64,000 bases of DNA from Roseibium sp. MMSF_3544 (GTDB taxonomy: Bacteria; Pseudomonadota; Alphaproteobacteria; Rhizobiales; Stappiaceae), in the NCBI RefSeq assembly GCF_030732845.1, contig NZ_JASHKA010000001.1, forward strand, positions 496,001 through 560,000, given 5' to 3'. This document shows, piece after piece, positions 1 to 8,485 of this stretch (its first letter is position 1; each line of letters starts with the position of its first letter). A program made the position numbers and the translations under genes. The notes beneath the pieces were generated by a model. It made no database searches. It saw only the letters and a list, made by a program, of their open reading frames with translations, and was not told the DNA's origin.

Positions 1-384
1 GCTGCACCGGCGTTGCTTGCTTCCGTAGGTTCGCCGACATCGGTCGAGGATCTGCGCGATTGTCCCTGGGTCTGCCTGCCCTGGCAGACGCGTTTCGACG
101 TCAATGACGCGAAGGGCCGCAAGCGCCAGTTTTCGGTCAGCCGAAGCCTGGCGGTTTCGAATTCCGACATGCTGACAACCGGTGCGGTGGAGGGGCTGGG
201 ATTGGTCATCAAATCCCGTATGGCGGTGAAGGACGAACTCAATGCAGGAACCCTCGTGGAGGTTCTGCCGGGCTGCCTTCACGCGCCGGAAGCACCAATC
301 TGGTTCGTGTTCGCACCCGAAAGCCGGGCAGGGCGGAAAACGAGTGCTTTCCGGGATTTGGCCAAACGCGCCTTTCGCCCATGA
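1..384 (+). CDS. LysR-family transcriptional regulator, C-terminal part (5' end outside window)
   Basis: The reading frame is open from base 1 and stops at 382-384, giving about 127 residues. The sequence reads like the second half of a LysR substrate-binding domain: a 'LRDCPWVCLP' segment, a stretch on 'AVEGLGLVIKSRMAVKDEL' and the usual C-terminal run ending 'FAPESRAGRKTSAFRDL'. In this family that domain senses a small effector. The DNA-binding helix-turn-helix would lie left of the window, so target and effector cannot be judged. Family assignment is fairly sure. Confidence 0.75.
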   Translation, partial: AAPALLASVGSPTSVEDLRDCPWVCLPWQTRFDVNDAKGRKRQFSVSRSLAVSNSDMLTTGAVEGLGLVIKSRMAVKDELNAGTLVEVLPGCLHAPEAPIWFVFAPESRAGRKTSAFRDLAKRAFRP

Positions 385-435
385 CACGCACCTCTCGTGC
401 TTCCCATTTTTCCAAAGAGCGGCTAAACCCCGCTC

Positions 436-1245
436 ATGAGCAAGAATGCGAAAATCAGAGATGAAGCGCGCGCGGTGACAGTCAAGCCGCCGGCGGTGAT
501 CCTGTGCGAGCCGCAGCTGGGGGAAAACATCGGCACGGCGGCACGTGCCATGGCGAATTTCGGCCTTGTTGATCTTCGGATCGTCAACCCGCGGGACGGC
601 TGGCCGAGCGAGAAAGCGCGCGCCGCCGCCAGCCGGGCCGACCATGTGATCGACAAGGTGCAGGTGTTCGACAGCGTCGAGGCGGCAATCGCGGACCTGC
701 AATTCGTCTATGCCACGACGGCCCGTTCGCGCGAGGTGCCGAAACCCGTGCGCGGACCGGATGAGGCTGCCATCAAGTCGGTGGAACTGGGCGAGAAGGG
801 ACATGCGACCGGATACCTGTTCGGCCGGGAGCGCTGGGGGCTCAACAACGAAGAGGTGGCGCTTGCCGACGAGATCGTGACCTTGCCTGTCGATCCTGAT
901 TTCGCCTCGCTGAACATTGCCCAGGCCGTTCTTGTCTGTGCCTATGAATGGCGCAAGACCGCAACGTCCGGTGCCTTGCCGTTCATACTGTCGGAAGAAG
1001 AACACCCGCCGGCGAAGAAAGACGACGTGCTGCGTTTTTTCGAACATCTGGAAGGGGCTCTGGACGAAGCAACCTTCTTCAGGCCGCCGGAACGGCGTCC
1101 ACATATGGTGCGTACGCTTCGCAACATCTTCCAAAAGGCGGAACTGACAGAACAGGAAGTGCGTGCGCTGCGCGGCGTTATCGCTTCCCTTGAAAAGCGC
1201 AAAACCCGGCCGCGGAAAGACCGAGGCGACGGCAATGACAGCTAG
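436..1245 (+). CDS. trmJ: tRNA (cytidine/uridine-2'-O-)-methyltransferase TrmJ
   Basis: A 269-residue SpoU/TrmH-type (SPOUT) enzyme that 2'-O-methylates position 32 of certain tRNAs using S-adenosylmethionine. The three SpoU motifs are visible: motif 1 around N31 ('NIGTAARAMANFG'), motif 2 near residues 126-136 ('GYLFGRERWGL') and motif 3 near 156-165 ('SLNIAQAVLV'). A C-terminal extension of about 95 residues fits TrmJ rather than minimal TrmL. The stop lies 10 bases before the murI start, so the two are probably co-transcribed, although the functions are unrelated. Confidence 0.9.
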   Translation: MSKNAKIRDEARAVTVKPPAVILCEPQLGENIGTAARAMANFGLVDLRIVNPRDGWPSEKARAAASRADHVIDKVQVFDSVEAAIADLQFVYATTARSREVPKPVRGPDEAAIKSVELGEKGHATGYLFGRERWGLNNEEVALADEIVTLPVDPDFASLNIAQAVLVCAYEWRKTATSGALPFILSEEEHPPAKKDDVLRFFEHLEGALDEATFFRPPERRPHMVRTLRNIFQKAELTEQEVRALRGVIASLEKRKTRPRKDRGDGNDS

Positions 1246-1255
1246 GAGAGCCTAA

Positions 1256-2059
1256 GTGAGTCTGAGCGGACCGGTTTTGATCTACGATTCAGGTCTTGGC
1301 GGGCTGACCGTGCTGCGCGAGGCGCGGTATCTCCTACCTTATGAAACGCTGCATTATGTTGCCGATGACGCTGCGTTTCCCATCGGACGCTGGCCGGAAG
1401 CTGATCTAAAGGCGCGCATCCTGTCGCTGTTCGCAGAGCTTATTGAAGCGCACCAGCCCAAGGCAGTCGTGATTGCCTGCAACACGGCCTTCACGCTCGC
1501 AGGCGAGGCTCTGCGCAAGGCACACCCCAACGTTCCTTTTGTCGGGACGGTTCCGGCCATCAAGCCCGCGGCCGAACAGACGTCCTCCGGCCTGATTTCC
1601 GTTCTCGCAACGCCCGGAACCGTTCGCAGGACCTACACCAGGAGCCTGATCGACAGTTTTGCCAGCCAGTGCCACGTTCGTCTCGTCGGGTCCGACAACC
1701 TCGCGGAGCTCTCCGAAAAGCACCTTCGCGGTCACACGGTTTCAGACGCTGAACTGCTGCCTGAAATTTCCGACTGTTTTCTCGATCAGGACGGGCGCAG
1801 AACCGACATCGTTGTGCTCGCTTGCACCCATTACCCGTTCCTGGCCAATCGCTTCCGCAAGATTGCTCCGTGGCCGGTCGACTGGCTGGATCCGGCCGAG
1901 GCGATTGCCCGTCAATTGGTGCGCGTGCTTGGCGATCAGGCCGCAAATGGGCCCTCAAGTCTTCAGGACCGCGCCTTGTTCACGTCAAATCCGGTAGATC
2001 CCGGACTGGAACGTCTGCTTGCCGGGTTTGGGCTCAGTCTCGTGAAGGAGCGTACCTGA
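1256..2059 (+). CDS. murI: Glutamate racemase
   Basis: Converts L-glutamate to D-glutamate for peptidoglycan synthesis in the cytoplasm. The 267 residues carry the family signatures: 'YDSGLGGL' at 10-17, the first catalytic cysteine C75 in 'VIACNTA', and the second, C190, in 'LACTHYPFL'. Length is normal. The start is GTG at 1256, placed just behind a GGAGAG-like ribosome binding site at 1244-1249. The stop abuts the convergent GGDEF/EAL gene, whose last base is at 2060. Confidence 0.92.
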   Translation: MSLSGPVLIYDSGLGGLTVLREARYLLPYETLHYVADDAAFPIGRWPEADLKARILSLFAELIEAHQPKAVVIACNTAFTLAGEALRKAHPNVPFVGTVPAIKPAAEQTSSGLISVLATPGTVRRTYTRSLIDSFASQCHVRLVGSDNLAELSEKHLRGHTVSDAELLPEISDCFLDQDGRRTDIVVLACTHYPFLANRFRKIAPWPVDWLDPAEAIARQLVRVLGDQAANGPSSLQDRALFTSNPVDPGLERLLAGFGLSLVKERT

Positions 2060-3847
2060 TCAGGCCGCCAGGTTTTTCACCACAAGGCCGTCATCGGAGC
2101 GTTTCGCCGCGAATTTCAGCTCGCTGATTTCATCGTTCAGCGTGTCCGGATGAACAGTAATGCCTTTGGGCAGGCTCAAAATGGAAATCGAGCATTGAAG
2201 CAGCGGAAATTGCCGCGTCGTGCCGAACCGGTCCTGGGCCTCGATATAGCCCAGTTCGCGATGTTCCGGATCGTAAAAGCTCTCGACGTCGACCCGGAAC
2301 GCGCGCTTCAGGGCCAGCATGCGGGCGGCCACGTCGGTCTGGTCGGTGTTCAGGAAACCGGCGAAAAAATCGTCACCGCCGATATGGCCCTGAAAGGTTC
2401 CGGATCCTGAAACGTGCCGCTGCAGCAACTCGCTGAACAAAATGATCGCCCGGTCCCCCTGGCGGTAGCCATAGGTATCGTTGAACGGCTTGAAGTTGTC
2501 GAAGTCGAGATAACAAAGATGCCGGTCTTGCGCACCTTTGTTGGCAACATCGGAAATGTAGCGCCCGATCGCGCTGTTGCCGGGCAGGCGGCTGAGCGGG
2601 TTCTGGTCCTGCGCTTCCTGCAATCGTTTTTCGTGAATGATCTTCAGCAGCGAGGTGGCCGAGAGGAAGCCGGCATAGCGGAAGTTTTCCGTGATGATGA
2701 TGCCATCCGAATTGATCGACGACGCAAACGTCACAAGCAGCATGTCGGCGTTGGAATCAATATCGGCAATCGGGCACGCGCGGACAAAGGAGCGCAACGG
2801 AATGTCCAGCGCGGCCCGTGTGTCGTCGTCGTCCGGGCCGCCGGAATAAAGGTATGCCTTCAGATCGCGCTCGTGGATAAGACCGCGCGGTTCCTGATTG
2901 GCATCGAGGACCGGGATGACATGTCCTTCCTGATTGTGAACGACCATGTCCAGAAGTTCGTTCATCGATGCGCCGAAATGGATCGTCGGCAGTTGAAGGA
3001 GTTCGTTGCGGATCCGGTCCTGTTCCTCGCGGCGCTTTGGACCGCCGTTCGCTCCGCGAATATGGTCGTAGAAAAGCTTTGCCAAAGCGGGTTTCTGGAT
3101 CGGCTTGGCAATGAAGTGGCCCTGTGTGAGATCGCAACCGACGTCCCGACAGGCCTTGAACTCCCGTTCCGTCTCCACCCCTTCAGCAATCACGCGGGCC
3201 CCCAGGACATGTGCGAGATTGGCAACGGTGGTGACGAACAGTTTCCGGCGCGGATCGCTGTCGATATCGTTCAGGAAGAAACGGTCGATCTTCACATAGT
3301 CGGGAGACATGTCGTGAAGCAGGCGTAATTCTGAAGAGCCGCGCCCGAAGTCGTCCAGTGCAACAAGAAAACCGAGTTGGCGCAGGTCGTTGATCGCGTG
3401 CTGGGTGACGTCCGTGACCGCGTGCTGATGGCGCTCTGAAAACTCGATGCAGATCTGGTTGTTCTGCAAACCAGCCTCCGCAACAGCCACCGCAAGGTTC
3501 ATGCGCGGGTCGCCTTCCTGGCCCAGATCGCGGCCATCGAGCTTGAAGAACAGTTTGGTCCCTTGAGCGATCTTGAGTTTGGTGAAGCGGTCGAGGGCCT
3601 TTTGAAACAAACTTGCTTCAAGATCCGCCAAATTGCCCTGAGAATGCGCGCGGTCAAGCAGAGCTTCGCGTGAGCTTGCAGCCTCAAGGCTCATGCTGTT
3701 CGGCCGGGCTTCATACCCATAGACAACACCGGTGCCGATATCGACGATCGGTTCGAGAGCGAAATCGAGCATGTCAAAAATCGCGTCCACAGACCGCTGG
3801 CACGGTCCGGATTCGATTTCCTGATCTGAGTTTCGCTCCGTTGACAT
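2060..3847 (-). CDS. EAL - CBS-like - GGDEF cyclic-di-GMP signalling protein
   Basis: A 595-residue cytoplasmic protein with an N-terminal EAL domain (about 25-260), a middle region resembling paired CBS modules (about 280-405) and a C-terminal GGDEF domain (about 420-590). The EAL domain keeps the metal-binding 'ALDDFGRGSS' (D165, D166), 'KID' and 'EGVET', but the signature motif reads E46-A-R instead of E-A-L. The cyclase motif is GGDDF at 490-494, with no RxxD inhibitory site upstream. No membrane segment is seen. A TTG/ATG extension to 3967 is possible, but that stretch is AT-rich and looks like promoter, so the ATG at 3847 is preferred. Confidence 0.8.
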   Translation of the reverse strand: MSTERNSDQEIESGPCQRSVDAIFDMLDFALEPIVDIGTGVVYGYEARPNSMSLEAASSREALLDRAHSQGNLADLEASLFQKALDRFTKLKIAQGTKLFFKLDGRDLGQEGDPRMNLAVAVAEAGLQNNQICIEFSERHQHAVTDVTQHAINDLRQLGFLVALDDFGRGSSELRLLHDMSPDYVKIDRFFLNDIDSDPRRKLFVTTVANLAHVLGARVIAEGVETEREFKACRDVGCDLTQGHFIAKPIQKPALAKLFYDHIRGANGGPKRREEQDRIRNELLQLPTIHFGASMNELLDMVVHNQEGHVIPVLDANQEPRGLIHERDLKAYLYSGGPDDDDTRAALDIPLRSFVRACPIADIDSNADMLLVTFASSINSDGIIITENFRYAGFLSATSLLKIIHEKRLQEAQDQNPLSRLPGNSAIGRYISDVANKGAQDRHLCYLDFDNFKPFNDTYGYRQGDRAIILFSELLQRHVSGSGTFQGHIGGDDFFAGFLNTDQTDVAARMLALKRAFRVDVESFYDPEHRELGYIEAQDRFGTTRQFPLLQCSISILSLPKGITVHPDTLNDEISELKFAAKRSDDGLVVKNLAA

Positions 3848-4268
3848 GCTTGTTTCTAAGTCCAGGTCCGGCTTTCGGGCTTTGGCATTTGAAGGAAGTG
3901 ATACGCTCAAAACCACTGATATATTTATCCATGGTTGTGGCTTCAATTGCATAGTGAAAAACTGCAATTAACATTCCCTAAATGTATGCATTGTTTTTCG
4001 ACGATTGTGAACCGCTGATATCAAATGCGACACGAAGTGATTGATTCTGAAGTCAAATGGCGGAATTCTGCCAAAATTTTACGTAGTATCCCCTAGCCAC
4101 TCTCGCCGCACACCGGCAAAGGGAGGCTTTCCGGTTGCTGATTCGTGCCGCGCTGCTTGCTCCGGGAGCCGGCAAGGTGTGAAAAATCGATAAAGACAGG
4201 TTGTGCCGGGCGGTTGTAAAATACCGTGCCTTCGAAACGCCGTATCAGACGGGACAGGGCCCCTGGCG
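3848..4268. other. Intergenic region between the GGDEF/EAL gene and the rpsD promoter
   Basis: About 420 bases without a convincing gene. The first 170 are AT-rich and probably hold the promoter of the leftward GGDEF/EAL gene. The remainder holds only ORFs without family resemblance or ribosome binding site. Confidence 0.5.
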
Positions 4269-4297
4269 TTGACATTTGGTGGCACCCGCTGTATGTC
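4269..4297 (+). promoter_or_regulatory. Strong sigma-70-type promoter of rpsD
   Basis: A perfect -35 box TTGACA (4269-4274) and a -10 box TATGTC (4292-4297) are separated by exactly 17 bases. Transcription would start near 4304, leaving a leader of about 160 bases before the rpsD start codon. Confidence 0.7.
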
Positions 4298-4422
4298 CGC
4301 GCGGTCCGGCAGGTACAAGCCTTCCGGATATACGCACCCGTGGGTATTCAGCCGGCGCCGTCTAGCTGGATCCCTGTCGATCCGAAGGGAAGTCGCAGGA
4401 CTTCGTTTCAGATAAAGGAGGG

Positions 4423-4467
4423 CGCGTTTCCTTTTAGAACAACAACGCGAATTCAAAGGAAACCGCG
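4423..4467 (+). promoter_or_regulatory. rpsD leader hairpin covering the ribosome binding site
   Basis: The arm at 4423-4434 (CGCGTTTCCTTT) pairs with 4455-4467 (AAAGGAAACCGCG), giving a 12-base-pair stem with one bulged C at 4464. The 3' arm contains the Shine-Dalgarno sequence AAGGAAA and ends at the base before the rpsD ATG. Such masking would suit translational autoregulation by S4. A second purine-rich GGAGG at 4418-4422 lies just before the 5' arm. The pairing is seen in the sequence; the function is inferred. Confidence 0.5.
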
Positions 4468-5085
4468 ATGTCAAAGCGCCACAGCGTTAAGTACAAAATC
4501 GACCGCCGGATGGGCGAAAACATCTGGGGTCGTCCGAAGAGCCCGGCCAACAAGCGTGAATACGGCCCGGGTCAGCACGGCCAGCGCCGCAAGGGCAAGC
4601 TGTCCGACTTCGGTGTTCAGCTCCGCGCCAAGCAGAAGCTGAAAGGCTACTACGGAAACATCTCCGAGAAGCAATTCCGCAAAGTTTACTCCGAAGCGTC
4701 CCGCCTGAAAGGCGATACCTCCGAAAACCTGATCGGCCTGCTGGAGCGCCGCCTCGATGCGGTTATCTACCGCGCGAAGTTCGTTCCGACCGTTTTCGCA
4801 GCCCGCCAATTCATCAACCACGGCCACATCAAGGTCAACGGCAAGCGCGTCAACATCCCGAGCTACCAGCTCCGTCCGGGTGACGTCATCGAAGTTCGCG
4901 AGAGATCCAAGCAGCTTGCACTCGTTCTGGAAGCCGTTCAGTCCGCTGAGCGTGACGTTCCGGATTACGTTGATGCTGACCACGGCAAGATGACGGCGAC
5001 CTACAGCCGCGTTCCGACCTTTGCCGATGTACCTTATCCGGTGCAGATGGAACCGAACCTGGTGGTTGAGTTCTATTCGCGCTGA
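4468..5085 (+). CDS. rpsD: 30S ribosomal protein S4
   Basis: The 205-residue primary 16S-binding protein of the small subunit, at the usual family length. It starts '[20 protein letters not shown]', typical of alphaproteobacterial S4. The S4 RNA-binding fold covers about residues 95-160, including '[14 protein letters not shown]' and '[16 protein letters not shown]'. It is transcribed alone, from its own strong promoter to a rho-independent terminator. No zinc-binding cysteines are present. In many bacteria S4 represses its own translation, and the leader hairpin here would allow that. Confidence 0.97.
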   Translation: MSKRHSVKYKIDRRMGENIWGRPKSPANKREYGPGQHGQRRKGKLSDFGVQLRAKQKLKGYYGNISEKQFRKVYSEASRLKGDTSENLIGLLERRLDAVIYRAKFVPTVFAARQFINHGHIKVNGKRVNIPSYQLRPGDVIEVRERSKQLALVLEAVQSAERDVPDYVDADHGKMTATYSRVPTFADVPYPVQMEPNLVVEFYSR

Positions 5086-5106
5086 TCAGCGCCGAATATC
5101 GGTTTG

Positions 5107-5139
5107 CAAAGGCCCGCCATCCGGCGGGCCTTTTCTTTT
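5107..5139 (+). terminator. Rho-independent terminator of rpsD
   Basis: Stem GGCCCGCC (5111-5118) / GGCGGGCC (5123-5130) with a four-base loop, followed by TTTTCTTTT. The MFS gene on the other strand ends at 5162, so the hairpin may work for both directions. Confidence 0.85.
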
Positions 5140-5161
5140 GTGCGGAGTATGGCCGGCGGGA

Positions 5162-6586
5162 TCAGGTTTGGCGGCGCAGCGTCCAGAAGCATCCCACCGC
5201 AAGCAACAGGTAAACACAGATCGGGAACAGAAGCGCAGTTTGCGCGGACTGGACGTAGTCCATCGGGCTTCGGCTTTGCTCAAGGCCTTTGAAAAAGATC
5301 TGCCCGACAATGCCGATCCCGATCGCAAACCCGACTTGCTGAAAGGCTTGCAAGACCCCGGACCCGGCGCCTGCATCCGACGGCGCGACGCGGCTTAAAA
5401 CGCTCTGGAACATGGCGGCAATGGCCGTGCCCATGCCTAAGCCGATCGTCAGCATAGGCAAGAGCAGATCTACCGGCGTGACCGATGTTGACAGGCTTCC
5501 CAGAACCGATCGGAGCCAGATCATGCCGGCAAGCAGCATCAAGGCGCCTACAGCGATGCGGGCATCGAGCCAGCGCTCGCCGAACCTGCCGGTCAAGCTT
5601 GAAGCAATCATGACGCCAACAGGATGTGGTGCGCTGGCAAGTCCGGCCTGAAGGGCCGAAAACCCGATCCCCGACTGCAAGTAGATTGAAAGCATGAAGT
5701 GAGCGGCAGCTATGCCTGCGAAAAACGAAGTCACAATTACAAGGCCGCGCACAAAGAACCTGTCCATCATGAGACTTGAGGGCAAGATTTGCGGTTGTCC
5801 GATGCGCGCCCGACGGTGTTGCATTCGAACGAACAGCGCGGCAAGGCCTGCTGATAACCCGAGCAGAGCAAAACACCACCAGGGCCATCCCAGATGGCGT
5901 CCTTCGGTTAGGGGATAGGTGATTGTGGCAATGGCAACAGCGAACAGGATGGAGCCTGCCCAGTCCGGCTTGATACTTCCGGATGCTTCAATGCTCGGGA
6001 CGTAACGCAAGGCACCTGCAAGACACAAAAGGCCGAGCGGCAAATTCATAAGAAAAATCGGTCGCCACGCCAGCCCGGCGATATCAGCTGAAACCAGCAG
6101 GCCGCCGATCAGCGGGCCGGCAACCGCGCCGAGAGCTGTGACCGTTCCGAACAGCCCAATGACCTTTCCCTTTTCGTTTCCCGCAAACATCACGTGAACG
6201 ATGGCAAGCACCTGAGGGACCATCATTGCCGCGCCCAAGCCTTGAAGGGCTCTTGCTCCAATCAGCGTTTCGATGTTGGGCGCCAGTCCGCAGACAATCG
6301 AACTTGCCAGAAAAACCGCTACACCAAGGCTGAATATTCTCTTGCGGCCAAACGCATCTCCAAACCGGCCGAAGGGCAACAGGCCGGAAGCGAAGGTGAG
6401 TACATAAACGATCAGGATCCATTCAAGCTGGGTTGCGGTTGCGTCCAATTCTCTCTGGATTGCCGGCAGGGCGAGGTTGACGATGGTCACATCCAGAACA
6501 TTCATGAAGGTGGCCAGAAACAGCGCGGCAACGCCAAACTTTCGGTGCTGCATGCTTGATCGGGTGTTTTCGGCGGCCAGTGACAT
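5162..6586 (-). CDS. MFS transporter, DHA2-like drug exporter
   Basis: A 474-residue inner-membrane protein with many hydrophobic segments spread over its whole length, as in 14-helix proton-coupled exporters. The motif-A loop reads 'GRFGDAFGRKR', and a motif-C-like segment follows ('QGLGAAMMVPQ'). The substrate cannot be told from sequence. The ATG at 6586 is chosen over the in-frame TTG at 6628, because the latter lies on the -10 region of the predicted promoter. It is divergent from an Rrf2 regulator with shared operator-like repeats, so it is probably that regulator's target. Confidence 0.85.
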   Translation of the reverse strand: MSLAAENTRSSMQHRKFGVAALFLATFMNVLDVTIVNLALPAIQRELDATATQLEWILIVYVLTFASGLLPFGRFGDAFGRKRIFSLGVAVFLASSIVCGLAPNIETLIGARALQGLGAAMMVPQVLAIVHVMFAGNEKGKVIGLFGTVTALGAVAGPLIGGLLVSADIAGLAWRPIFLMNLPLGLLCLAGALRYVPSIEASGSIKPDWAGSILFAVAIATITYPLTEGRHLGWPWWCFALLGLSAGLAALFVRMQHRRARIGQPQILPSSLMMDRFFVRGLVIVTSFFAGIAAAHFMLSIYLQSGIGFSALQAGLASAPHPVGVMIASSLTGRFGERWLDARIAVGALMLLAGMIWLRSVLGSLSTSVTPVDLLLPMLTIGLGMGTAIAAMFQSVLSRVAPSDAGAGSGVLQAFQQVGFAIGIGIVGQIFFKGLEQSRSPMDYVQSAQTALLFPICVYLLLAVGCFWTLRRQT

Positions 6587-6601
6587 AAGCGAACCCAGTG
6601 T

Positions 6602-6653
6602 CGTGAAATGGTACTTCACGTAACTCAATAAGTATCGTGAATGGCCGTGTCAA
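6602..6653 (-). promoter_or_regulatory. Promoter and operator-like repeats of the MFS gene
   Basis: Read on the minus strand, TTGACA (6653-6648) and TATTGA (6630-6625) are 17 bases apart. An inverted repeat CGTGAA-N7-TTCACG (6602-6620) covers the predicted start of transcription, and another CGTGAA lies at 6636-6641 between the boxes. A repressor bound here would block the promoter. The Rrf2 protein encoded next door is the obvious candidate. Confidence 0.55.
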
Positions 6654-6669
6654 TCTTTTGTAACTTTAA

Positions 6670-6698
6670 TTGTCACGAAACTTTGCCTCGGCTATGCT
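6670..6698 (+). promoter_or_regulatory. Promoter of the Rrf2 regulator gene
   Basis: TTGTCA (6670-6675) and TATGCT (6693-6698) are 17 bases apart. The -35 box runs into TCACGAAA, which resembles the operator half-site next door, so autoregulation is possible. Confidence 0.5.
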
Positions 6699-6717
6699 GA
6701 CGAAAACGGAGTGAAAT

Positions 6718-7164
6718 GTGCCCACAGACAGCCGACTTCCACGCGTTCTGCACGTCTTGCTGCATTTGGATCAGATCGGTGATCCCGTCACCTCTGAACA
6801 GATCGGGCAGATGCTGGCAACGAATCCCGCATTGGTGCGTAGAACCATGGCGGGCCTGAGGGAAGCGGGGTTTGTCGCGTCAACCAAAGGACATGGCGGC
6901 GGTTGGCAATTGCTCAAGCCGCTCGAGGAGATCACTCTGGCGGACGTTTATGCCGCGCTCGGTTCGCCGCACCTCTTTGCGGTTGGCCAATCGTCCGACA
7001 ATCCGGCATGTCTGCTCGAGCAGGCCGCGAATGCCGCGACCTTGCAGGCACTCGAAGCCGCGCGGGATGTGTTCCAGAGCGAACTGGCAAGGATGACGGT
7101 TGCCGAACTGGTCAAACCTCATGCCGAAACGATCAAGGCGTTTCAGAGCAACCGCGACCGCTGA
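6718..7164 (+). CDS. Rrf2-family transcriptional regulator
   Basis: A 148-residue winged-helix protein. The DNA-binding part covers about residues 8-70, with the recognition-helix region 'NPALVRRTMAGLREAGF' and the wing 'STKGHGGGWQL' typical of the family. Only one cysteine (C98) is present, so an Fe-S cluster of the IscR/NsrR type is unlikely; it belongs with the cluster-free Rrf2 members. The start is GTG at 6718 behind a GGAG site at 6709-6712. It probably represses the divergent MFS exporter. Confidence 0.85.
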   Translation: MPTDSRLPRVLHVLLHLDQIGDPVTSEQIGQMLATNPALVRRTMAGLREAGFVASTKGHGGGWQLLKPLEEITLADVYAALGSPHLFAVGQSSDNPACLLEQAANAATLQALEAARDVFQSELARMTVAELVKPHAETIKAFQSNRDR

Positions 7165-7250
7165 GGGCGGATCGAGCGGCGGTCAGCAATGGGGTGAGGC
7201 CACACGTTTGCAAGGCACGTTTGCGACCTCATCAGCCCATTTGAATGGGA

Positions 7251-7439
7251 TTACTGAAAGGCTTTGCCGTTGGCGGTATCGACGACGGCAACGGAGCGAA
7301 GTTCGCGTGCCTTGGCCGGTGTGCCACCGTCCATCGCGTTGCGTGACCAATCCGTCCAGACAGTCAGCGTAGCCGATCGAAGGGCCGCCATCTCGTCGCT
7401 GTTAAGGGCCGCATTGGTGCCGGAATTCAGATTGCTCAT
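7251..7439 (-). CDS. Small hypothetical protein (62 aa)
   Basis: A short ORF starting with ATG at 7439, seven bases behind a good ribosome binding site (GGAGAG). The product is soluble and polar, with a tryptophan-containing stretch ('LTVWTDWSRNAM') and no signal peptide or membrane segment. No family is recognised. An upstream ATG at 7481 is in frame but lacks a ribosome binding site. The good site makes it more likely real than most ORFs of this size. Confidence 0.45.
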   Translation of the reverse strand: MSNLNSGTNAALNSDEMAALRSATLTVWTDWSRNAMDGGTPAKARELRSVAVVDTANGKAFQ

Positions 7440-7583
7440 ACCGATCTCTCCAAGTGACTTTGCCATCCAGGTCCACAGCATATGACGGAGCTTGCTCCGA
7501 GAATGTGATTTAAAACACGATCCTGATTGTATAGACCCGGGGCGCTTAAGAAATCAGGACTTCAATTGCTAAAGTTCTAGCGA

Positions 7584-8333
7584 TTATCGAAGCACGGTTT
7601 TCACGTACCCCCGTTGATCGATCTTCACTGCGGCCGCACCCTTGTCCTCTCGATGTGTCACGTTGATGCTGCCTTGAAGGCGATGCTGGAACTCCAAAAC
7701 CGTATAGGGCCGCTGCCAGAGCCATTCCCTGTTCTCAACCGCGTTGGGGTCGGGTTGCGGGGGTGTTTCAGTGGCAAATGCAAGGAAATAGAGGTAAAAT
7801 TCGAGGTCGGGTAGGTCCTGCCTGGACAGGTAGCTCATGCCCAGTTCGTCCCGGCACCGCACCAATTCGGCGTCGATGTCGTCGGTCCTGAGCGTGATCA
7901 GACCAATCCGGGCACCGCCGCCGAGCGGCAATGTTCCATTGCCTTTCCTCGTCAGCGGCTTTCCCTGGAATGTATGTTGGATCAGCTCGATGATGTGGCC
8001 TTCCGGATCGGCCAGATGGCTCATATAGGCAATGTCCCGAAACTGTCCGGGGGGCGTCACGCTGATCCCGCGCGCTGCGAGTTGTTCATAAGCCAGGTCC
8101 AGGTCCGGAACCGTTATGGCGATCTTCCAATAACGGTCGTTGCGGCCGTGCCGATAGGGCGTTGCCACCGGCGAAGCAACCAGTTCCAGCTTCGCGCCTT
8201 CCCCGCCATAGCCGACGGTTACCGTTCCGGCTTCGTCAGACCTGCGCATTCCCATGATGTCGCAGTAAAAGGCCGCCAGCTTTTCAGGATCGGTGACGTT
8301 GAGGGTGAGGGCAGTGATGCGGGGAAGGGGCAT
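7584..8333 (-). CDS. VOC (glyoxalase/bleomycin-resistance) family protein with two modules
   Basis: The 249 residues hold two vicinal-oxygen-chelate modules, roughly 5-120 and 133-230. The first has the usual start 'ITALTLNVTDPEKLAAFYCD' and the end 'LADPEGHIIELIQ', with a metal-ligand-type glutamate. The second begins 'GLITLRTDDIDAELVRC' and ends 'YTVLEFQHRLQGS'. Such proteins bind a divalent metal and act as lyases, dioxygenases or resistance proteins. The substrate cannot be predicted. It appears to be a single-gene unit. Confidence 0.75.
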   Translation of the reverse strand: MPLPRITALTLNVTDPEKLAAFYCDIMGMRRSDEAGTVTVGYGGEGAKLELVASPVATPYRHGRNDRYWKIAITVPDLDLAYEQLAARGISVTPPGQFRDIAYMSHLADPEGHIIELIQHTFQGKPLTRKGNGTLPLGGGARIGLITLRTDDIDAELVRCRDELGMSYLSRQDLPDLEFYLYFLAFATETPPQPDPNAVENREWLWQRPYTVLEFQHRLQGSINVTHREDKGAAAVKIDQRGYVKTVLR

Positions 8334-8485
8334 GGCGGTCAGTCATTGAAGGTTGATAATCGCCACATTGATCGAATGCTTCCTGACGCGCAATCCTCCG
8401 GCTTTGGACAAGTCAGCAGGTTTTCATTGTTTTGCGGTTTGGGAGTAGACCACCCGGCCGGTTCATCCGGCCGGGCAAGATCCCG

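Noticed and set aside
2414..3328. 304-codon plus-strand ORF inside the GGDEF/EAL gene
   Set aside because: The opposite strand encodes the conserved EAL and CBS-like domains; this ORF is a high-GC shadow.
4079..4474. 131-codon minus-strand ORF upstream of rpsD
   Set aside because: It covers the rpsD promoter and leader, has no ribosome binding site and no family resemblance.
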